Shown piece by piece: positions 59,487 to 64,000 of a stretch of DNA of 64,000 nucleotides. Within the stretch, counting starts at the first letter, position 1; each line of letters starts with the position of its first letter. Both the position numbers and the translations under genes were made by a program. Source of the stretch: an uncultured Caulobacterales bacterium (GTDB lineage: Bacteria; Pseudomonadota; Alphaproteobacteria; Caulobacterales; Maricaulaceae); the NCBI GenBank assembly GCA_937929915.1, contig CALFUN010000003.1:1-64000 (forward strand), in the 5' to 3' direction. The notes under the pieces were generated by a model, which was not told the DNA's origin, searched no databases, and worked only from the letters and a program-made list of their open reading frames with translations.

Positions 59487-59556
59487 TAAGCTATATACAT
59501 ACCCTTCGTGAAATGAAATTTTTTTGCAAGTTTACCTAAAAAGGCAGTATAGCTTA
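59487..59556. promoter_or_regulatory. Inverted-repeat pair in the bkdR-bkdA1 divergent promoter
   Basis: TAAGCTATA (59487-59495) and TATAGCTTA (59548-59556) are perfect inverted copies, centres about 61 bases apart (six helical turns). This suits a multimeric Lrp-type regulator, but the sites are unproven. Confidence 0.5.
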
Positions 59557-59581
59557 CCTTACCAAATTAGGGATAGTCTCT

Positions 59582-60076
59582 ATGTCTGACATTATTGATA
59601 ACATTGATGCTAAAATACTCCATTTGATTCAAAGCAATGCTGCCTTATCGGTTGCTGATATATCAGATCAAGTTGGTTTGTCATCCTCGCCTTGTTGGCG
59701 GCGGATTAAACGCATGGAAGAATTGGGCATTATCGATAGCCGTGTCACGATTTTAAATCGCCAAAAGCTTGGCCTTGATTTCGAAGTATTTGTCGCTGTG
59801 AAACTGGCACTGCCAAATCGTGCAAATATGGAAAAATTCGAGAAAGCCGTCGACCGTATGCCCGAAGTCGTGCAATGCGCGGTTGTCACAGGCGCAGTGG
59901 ATTTTATGCTCCGCGTTGTCACAAAAGACATGCATAGCTATGAAGATTTCTTGCGCGAAGTTCTGCTCTCTATTGATCTGATTTCGGATGTCCAAAGCCG
60001 TATTGTGCTGCGCCAATCCAAAGACACAACTGCTATTCCGCTGGGTTTAATCAATAAGGCCGTAAAGTCGATTTAA
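59582..60076 (+). CDS. bkdR: Lrp/AsnC family regulator, probable bkdR
   Basis: DNA-binding regulator of 164 residues: winged helix at the N-terminus (DNIDAKILHLIQSNAALSVADISDQVGLSSSPCWRRIKRMEE, about residues 4-46) and an AsnC/RAM ligand-binding domain (VVQCAVVTGAVDFMLRVVTKDMHSYEDFLRE). It is divergent from bkdA1, matching the known arrangement in which an Lrp-type BkdR activates branched-chain degradation in response to branched-chain amino acids. Control of this operon is inferred from position. A ribosome-binding site AGGGAT precedes the ATG. Confidence 0.85.
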   Translation: MSDIIDNIDAKILHLIQSNAALSVADISDQVGLSSSPCWRRIKRMEELGIIDSRVTILNRQKLGLDFEVFVAVKLALPNRANMEKFEKAVDRMPEVVQCAVVTGAVDFMLRVVTKDMHSYEDFLREVLLSIDLISDVQSRIVLRQSKDTTAIPLGLINKAVKSI

Positions 60077-60133
60077 CGTTAATTTGGCAGAGACACACAT
60101 AGGCCCCTTGCCTATCGTTTCAAAAAAGCCCAC

Positions 60134-61066
60134 ATGCACAAAATGACTGACGCACCGACAAACATAAATGTGCCAAATCTTCCAAAGGATGATTTCATCA
60201 CAATATTTCAGCTCGACGGACAACCTGTTAGGGGACGCTCGATTAGTCTTGGTGCGGCGTTAGATACAGCCATTGCCAAACGCTACCCCGAGCCTGTCGC
60301 GCGCCTATTGGGCGAGGCCATGCTTATCGGTGCTTTGGTTGCGCAATCTTTGAAATTTAAAGGCCGTCTTGTTGTGCAATGCCACGGCACCAATCAAGGC
60401 GCGGTTAGTCTTTTGATTGCAGATTGCACAAGTGACGGGGCCATTCGCGGCTATGCACGCTGGGACGCAGATGCCCTAAAAGAGATATTGCTAGATAGCC
60501 GCGCCCCTGGGGCCAGCACATTACTGGGCGGCGGTACATTCTCTATGACCATCGACCAAGGCCCGGATATGGACCAATATCAAGGGCTTGCAGAAATTGA
60601 AGGCGACAGACTATCTGATTGCGCAGAGCATTACTTTGCCCAAAGCGAGCAAATCCCTACAGAAATTCGCCTAGCCTGCGGGCAAAGCATTGACGCCAAA
60701 GGCGCACATTGGCGCGGCGGCGGCATGATGATACAAAAAGTCGCTGGCGATGCCGCGCGCGGGGATACAGATGAGGCTTGGACAACAGCGCGTTCGCTCT
60801 TTGCAACATTAACCGACGCCGAATTAATTGATCCTGATTTATCTCAAAATAACTTATTATTTCGCCTATTTCACGAAGATGGTGTCCGCATGATCGGCAC
60901 ACATGATGTGCGCGCGCAATGCTCATGCTCACGCGAGCGATTATATAATACGCTAAAGAGTTTCGATAAGACGGCTGTAACGGATATGGCTGAAGACGGC
61001 AGAATTACAGCAAATTGTGAATTTTGCGGTACGGATTATATCTTTGAAATCAGTGAGCTGACCTAA
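60134..61066 (+). CDS. hslO: Redox-regulated chaperonin Hsp33
   Basis: Holdase activated by oxidation. The 310 residues have the N-terminal core (EAMLIGALVAQSLKFKGRLVVQ, GAVSLLIADCT) and the C-terminal zinc switch with CSCS and CEFCG (CxC...CxxC), which releases zinc when oxidised. It starts at ATG 60134, or at the in-frame ATG 60143. The gene follows bkdR by 57 bases, with a small hairpin (60099-60115) between them. Confidence 0.95.
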   Translation: MHKMTDAPTNINVPNLPKDDFITIFQLDGQPVRGRSISLGAALDTAIAKRYPEPVARLLGEAMLIGALVAQSLKFKGRLVVQCHGTNQGAVSLLIADCTSDGAIRGYARWDADALKEILLDSRAPGASTLLGGGTFSMTIDQGPDMDQYQGLAEIEGDRLSDCAEHYFAQSEQIPTEIRLACGQSIDAKGAHWRGGGMMIQKVAGDAARGDTDEAWTTARSLFATLTDAELIDPDLSQNNLLFRLFHEDGVRMIGTHDVRAQCSCSRERLYNTLKSFDKTAVTDMAEDGRITANCEFCGTDYIFEISELT

Positions 61067-61072
61067 GCGGCA

Positions 61073-62536
61073 TTATGCACGCCAAAATGCGGGCGTAAAC
61101 ATCACAAGCGCGGTGATAATCTCCAACCGGCCAATAATCATAGCTATAAGCAGCACCCATTTCGCCGTAGCTGGTAATGCCTGATAATTTCCAGCGGGGC
61201 CAATAATATCCCCTAAGCCTGGCCCAACATTCGCAACAGCACTACCAGCGCCTGACCAAGCCGTAACAGGATCAAGGCCAATTAAAGCCAGCAAAATTGC
61301 GACAATGATAATCGTCATAAAAAACACAAAAAAGTAACTCATCACAGAATAAACAACAGAATCTGGCAAAGGCTTTCCTGCGTATCGTAACGGCGCAACG
61401 GCATTACGGCGCGGCATTTTAAATAAGTAAGCTCGCATGGCTTCAAAGGCGACTTGATAGCGGAAAATCTTTAACGAGCAGGCCGTACTCCCCGCACAGC
61501 CGCCAATAAACATAAACCCAAAAAACGCCCCCATCGCAAATGGCCCCCACATTTGATAATCTGTGGTCGCATAGCCTGTCCCTGTTACAATCGACACTGT
61601 GTTAAAGGCCGATAGGCGCAATCCGCGCAGCCACGACATTTGCCCAGACACATATAATGACACAGCCACAACCGTAATCAGCGCGGCCATCACAACTATA
61701 AACGCTCTGACTTGAGAGTCTTGAAATGGCGCTTTAAAATTCCCGCGTGTCGCCATAATGAGATAAACGCCAAATGGCATCGCACCTGCCATCATAAAGA
61801 TAATACAGACAATATCTGCCCCATTATCGACAAAACCGCCCATAGAGGCGTCCGATGTCGAATAGCCCCCTGTTGCCACTGTCGTCATCGCATGAGCCAC
61901 CGCATCAAACCCGCCCATACCTGTGAGCAAGTAGCCTATCATACAAAGGACAGTCAAAAGAAGGTAAATTCCCGAAATTCCCGCAGCAAGCCCTGCGGCT
62001 TTGGGCAAGATTTTCTCTCCAACATCGGAAGATTCGAGCCTGAAAAGCTGCATGCCGCCAACATTTAGCATCGGCAATATCGCCATGGCCGTCACAATAA
62101 TGCCAATGCCGCCAATCCACTGTAAAATCGCGCGCCACAATAAAACACCGCGCGGCATATCATCTAGCCCCGTTAGCACTGTCGCACCTGTTGTTGTAAT
62201 CCCAGATGTAGCTTCGAATAAGGCGTCCGTAAAAGACAGCTTCATAGGCTCTAACATAAACGGAATAGAAGCCATTAAAGAGAGTACAATCCAAGCAAAT
62301 ACAGTCAAAACAAATGCACCGCGCGCACGTAAATTAGGCTTAGGCGTATAGGTGGCCGTCGCCATCACCGCTCCGAAAACCGTTGTAAATAATCCTGCAA
62401 CACCAAAACCGCGCCATGAGCGGCCTTCGTCAAAAAAATCAACCAACATTGGCGCAAACATGGCCATGCCAAGTGCAGCGGTCATCAAACCAATCACAAA
62501 AAATACAGGACGCAAATCAGGCATAGAGTTTTGCAT
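61073..62536 (-). CDS. trkH: TrkH/KtrB-family potassium transporter
   Basis: Membrane subunit of a Trk-type K+ uptake system. The 487 residues have about ten hydrophobic segments and the repeated pore loops with filter glycines (TSGITTTGATVLTGLDDMPRG, TVATGGYSTSDASMGGF, VTGTGYATTDYQ, NVGPGLGDIIGP). The regulatory TrkA gene is not in the window. It converges with hslO, with six bases between the stops. No clear ribosome-binding site was seen before ATG 62536. Confidence 0.93.
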   Translation of the reverse strand: MQNSMPDLRPVFFVIGLMTAALGMAMFAPMLVDFFDEGRSWRGFGVAGLFTTVFGAVMATATYTPKPNLRARGAFVLTVFAWIVLSLMASIPFMLEPMKLSFTDALFEATSGITTTGATVLTGLDDMPRGVLLWRAILQWIGGIGIIVTAMAILPMLNVGGMQLFRLESSDVGEKILPKAAGLAAGISGIYLLLTVLCMIGYLLTGMGGFDAVAHAMTTVATGGYSTSDASMGGFVDNGADIVCIIFMMAGAMPFGVYLIMATRGNFKAPFQDSQVRAFIVVMAALITVVAVSLYVSGQMSWLRGLRLSAFNTVSIVTGTGYATTDYQMWGPFAMGAFFGFMFIGGCAGSTACSLKIFRYQVAFEAMRAYLFKMPRRNAVAPLRYAGKPLPDSVVYSVMSYFFVFFMTIIIVAILLALIGLDPVTAWSGAGSAVANVGPGLGDIIGPAGNYQALPATAKWVLLIAMIIGRLEIITALVMFTPAFWRA

Positions 62537-62687
62537 AACCCGTTAAATTAAGAATGAAAACTCTTTACTGACCTGTCACGCTGAAAGATTACGTAAAACA
62601 GGGTTGCTTTATCGGGGTAAATTGCGCGAATAGAGAACTAGACAATCAGCATATATAAAACATTAGATAGACAAAGAGACACACGAC

Positions 62688-64000
62688 ATGACGTGGACAC
62701 ATAAATTCCTAACCAGTAGCGCATTTCTACTCGCAACGGCCCTGAGCGCATGTCAGCCCCCTGCGCCATCTAAGACAACAACAAACACGAGCGATACCGC
62801 GCCCCCTGTAACCGATTTACAAACCGCTGCAGCCGACGCACAAACACGCCAAGCGCGCCAAAGCTATCTAACGGCAAAGCCTGGAACTGGGTATTTAACA
62901 CCAGAGCGCATTAACAGCTCACCGTCTTTATCTGGCTCATCTTTACGCGCAGCGCGTATAGCACCGTCCGGCGAATTTGTCACAGTCTTGCAAGGCCGCG
63001 AAGATGACGCCTCACAACAAGACCTATGGGCCTATGATCTTGCAACAGGTGAAGGCCGTCTTTTAGTCAGCTCAACCGATCTTCTTGGGCAACCAGAAAT
63101 TCTCTCGGCGGAGGAAAAAAACCGCCGTGAACGCGCACGCCAATATGGGCGCGGTATTATCACCTATAGCTGGGTCGGCGAAAACCTCCTGCTCTTCCCG
63201 TTAGGAGGCGATATTTATCTTTATGATTTGGAAGCTCAAACATCACGTCAAGTCACGGCCACAAACGGATTTGAAACAGACCCGAAAGTCTCTGGTGACG
63301 GCTCGAAAGTCACTTATGTTCGGGACAATGAGCTATATATTAAAGACCTTGAAACGGGCCTAGAGCGCCAACTGACCAGCGGGGCTACAGAGACTGTGCG
63401 CAATGCGACCGCTAGTTTTGTTGTCCAAGAAGAACTTGACCGCTCTACAGGCTATTGGATGAATGGTGACAATACGCGCATTGCCTATACACAAATTGAC
63501 GAAGCGAATATTGCCGTAGAAAACCGCATTGAATTTGGCGCAAATGGCGTTGAGAATGTAGCGCAGCGCTATCCATTTGCAGGCACGGATAATGCGACAA
63601 TAAAACTTGGTATTGTTAGCACAAAAGGCGGCAAGACACGCTGGGTTAACCTTGGCGAAGACAAAGATGTTTACCTCACCCGCGTCACATGGGCGCCTGA
63701 TAATCGCTATCTCTTTGCAGGTATCTTATCACGCGATCACAAAACGCACAGATTTTACAAAATTGATAGCCGCACAGGAAATTCCGAAGTGTTTTACACG
63801 GAAACATCTCCGACATGGTTAAATATTGGCACGACATTACGCGCGACACAGGATGGCAGCCTAATTTGGTCTGCCGAGCGCAATGATAAGCGGCAATTAT
63901 TCAAAATTGGCGCAGATGGTGACGTCACCGCCTTAACGCCAGATAATTTAATGGTGCGCAGCTTATTATGCCGAACAGGCGACACGGCTTATGTCTCTGG
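62688..64000 (+). CDS. Dipeptidyl-peptidase IV lipoprotein (3' partial)
   Basis: The frame runs from ATG 62688 to the window edge without a stop. The 437 visible residues start with a lipoprotein signal (KFLTSSAFLLATALSAC, Cys 22), a Thr/Pro linker, then the S9B beta-propeller (LQGREDDASQQDLWAYDL, GDIYLYDLEAQTSRQV, VQEELDRSTGYWMNGD, AYTQIDEANI). The catalytic hydrolase domain lies beyond the window. S9B enzymes remove Xaa-Pro dipeptides. It is divergent from trkH with a 151-base gap. Confidence 0.88.
   Translation, partial: MTWTHKFLTSSAFLLATALSACQPPAPSKTTTNTSDTAPPVTDLQTAAADAQTRQARQSYLTAKPGTGYLTPERINSSPSLSGSSLRAARIAPSGEFVTVLQGREDDASQQDLWAYDLATGEGRLLVSSTDLLGQPEILSAEEKNRRERARQYGRGIITYSWVGENLLLFPLGGDIYLYDLEAQTSRQVTATNGFETDPKVSGDGSKVTYVRDNELYIKDLETGLERQLTSGATETVRNATASFVVQEELDRSTGYWMNGDNTRIAYTQIDEANIAVENRIEFGANGVENVAQRYPFAGTDNATIKLGIVSTKGGKTRWVNLGEDKDVYLTRVTWAPDNRYLFAGILSRDHKTHRFYKIDSRTGNSEVFYTETSPTWLNIGTTLRATQDGSLIWSAERNDKRQLFKIGADGDVTALTPDNLMVRSLLCRTGDTAYVS

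Overview
The window looks like a chromosomal segment of an alphaproteobacterium, most likely of the Caulobacterales/Maricaulales (Hyphomonadaceae-like) branch, with moderate G+C for that group. The evidence is gene content: an NDUFA12-type complex I accessory subunit next to a DUF2155 protein, DUF3035 next to lspA, an AtpD with a Lys/Ala-rich N-terminal extension, a MutL with an endonuclease C-terminus, and a perfect CtrA-type box (TTAA-N7-TTAA) in front of a coiled-coil gene. Placement below order level is inference. Most of the window is core housekeeping; accessory content is scattered.

Layout. 1-2271: 3' part of a cell-envelope protein made of about twenty 23-residue repeats plus a peptidoglycan-binding domain. 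2602-9455: a translation, ribosome-assembly and proline block on the plus strand (rplU, rpmA, two GNAT acetyltransferases, obgE, proB, proA, nadD, rsfS, rlmH). 9473-11617: a TonB-dependent siderophore receptor with two Fur-like boxes upstream. 11850-19103: an envelope block (EnvC-like LytM factor, two tandem S41 carboxy-terminal proteases, a divergent polysaccharide deacetylase), then rppH and an MFS exporter. 19024-20461: a metallophosphoesterase and a MOSC protein. 20861-25984: the F1 ATP synthase operon atpHAGDC, minus strand. 26227-29468: a cupin/JmjC-like protein and priA. 29537-33591: transaldolase, a LysM protein, a GH10 xylanase lipoprotein and a coiled-coil, crescentin-like protein. 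33875-37074: a DMT permease, tadA, rluB and rsmD. 37148-37915: an AT-rich orphan gene. 37917-41184: lspA, DUF3035 and mutL on the minus strand. 41380-49585: autotransporter, glnE and parE. 49836-53266: a secreted SdrD/DUF11-like protein, DUF2155, NDUFA12 and a pentapeptide-repeat protein. 53326-55562: aspS and tRNA-Met. 55667-60076: branched-chain 2-oxoacid dehydrogenase operon bkdA1-bkdA2-bkdB with a divergent Lrp-type regulator. 60134-64000: hslO, trkH and the start of a dipeptidyl-peptidase IV lipoprotein that runs off the window.

Functional links. The envelope genes (EnvC-like factor, CtpA pair, LysM protein, repeat protein, autotransporter) suggest active cell-wall remodelling. The receptor with Fur boxes serves iron uptake. 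The bkd operon with its regulator handles branched-chain amino-acid breakdown, and the xylanase and DPP-IV fit a heterotroph feeding on polysaccharide and peptide.

I found no CRISPR array, complete insertion sequence, prophage or recognisable defence island. The most interesting items are: the CtrA box and GANTC site in front of the coiled-coil gene; two genes (rsfS, glnE) that lack any conventional start codon where homology requires one; the AT-rich orphan between rsmD and mutL; the 69-bp repeat gene with a 138-bp higher-order period; and a PriA whose second zinc site is largely lost.
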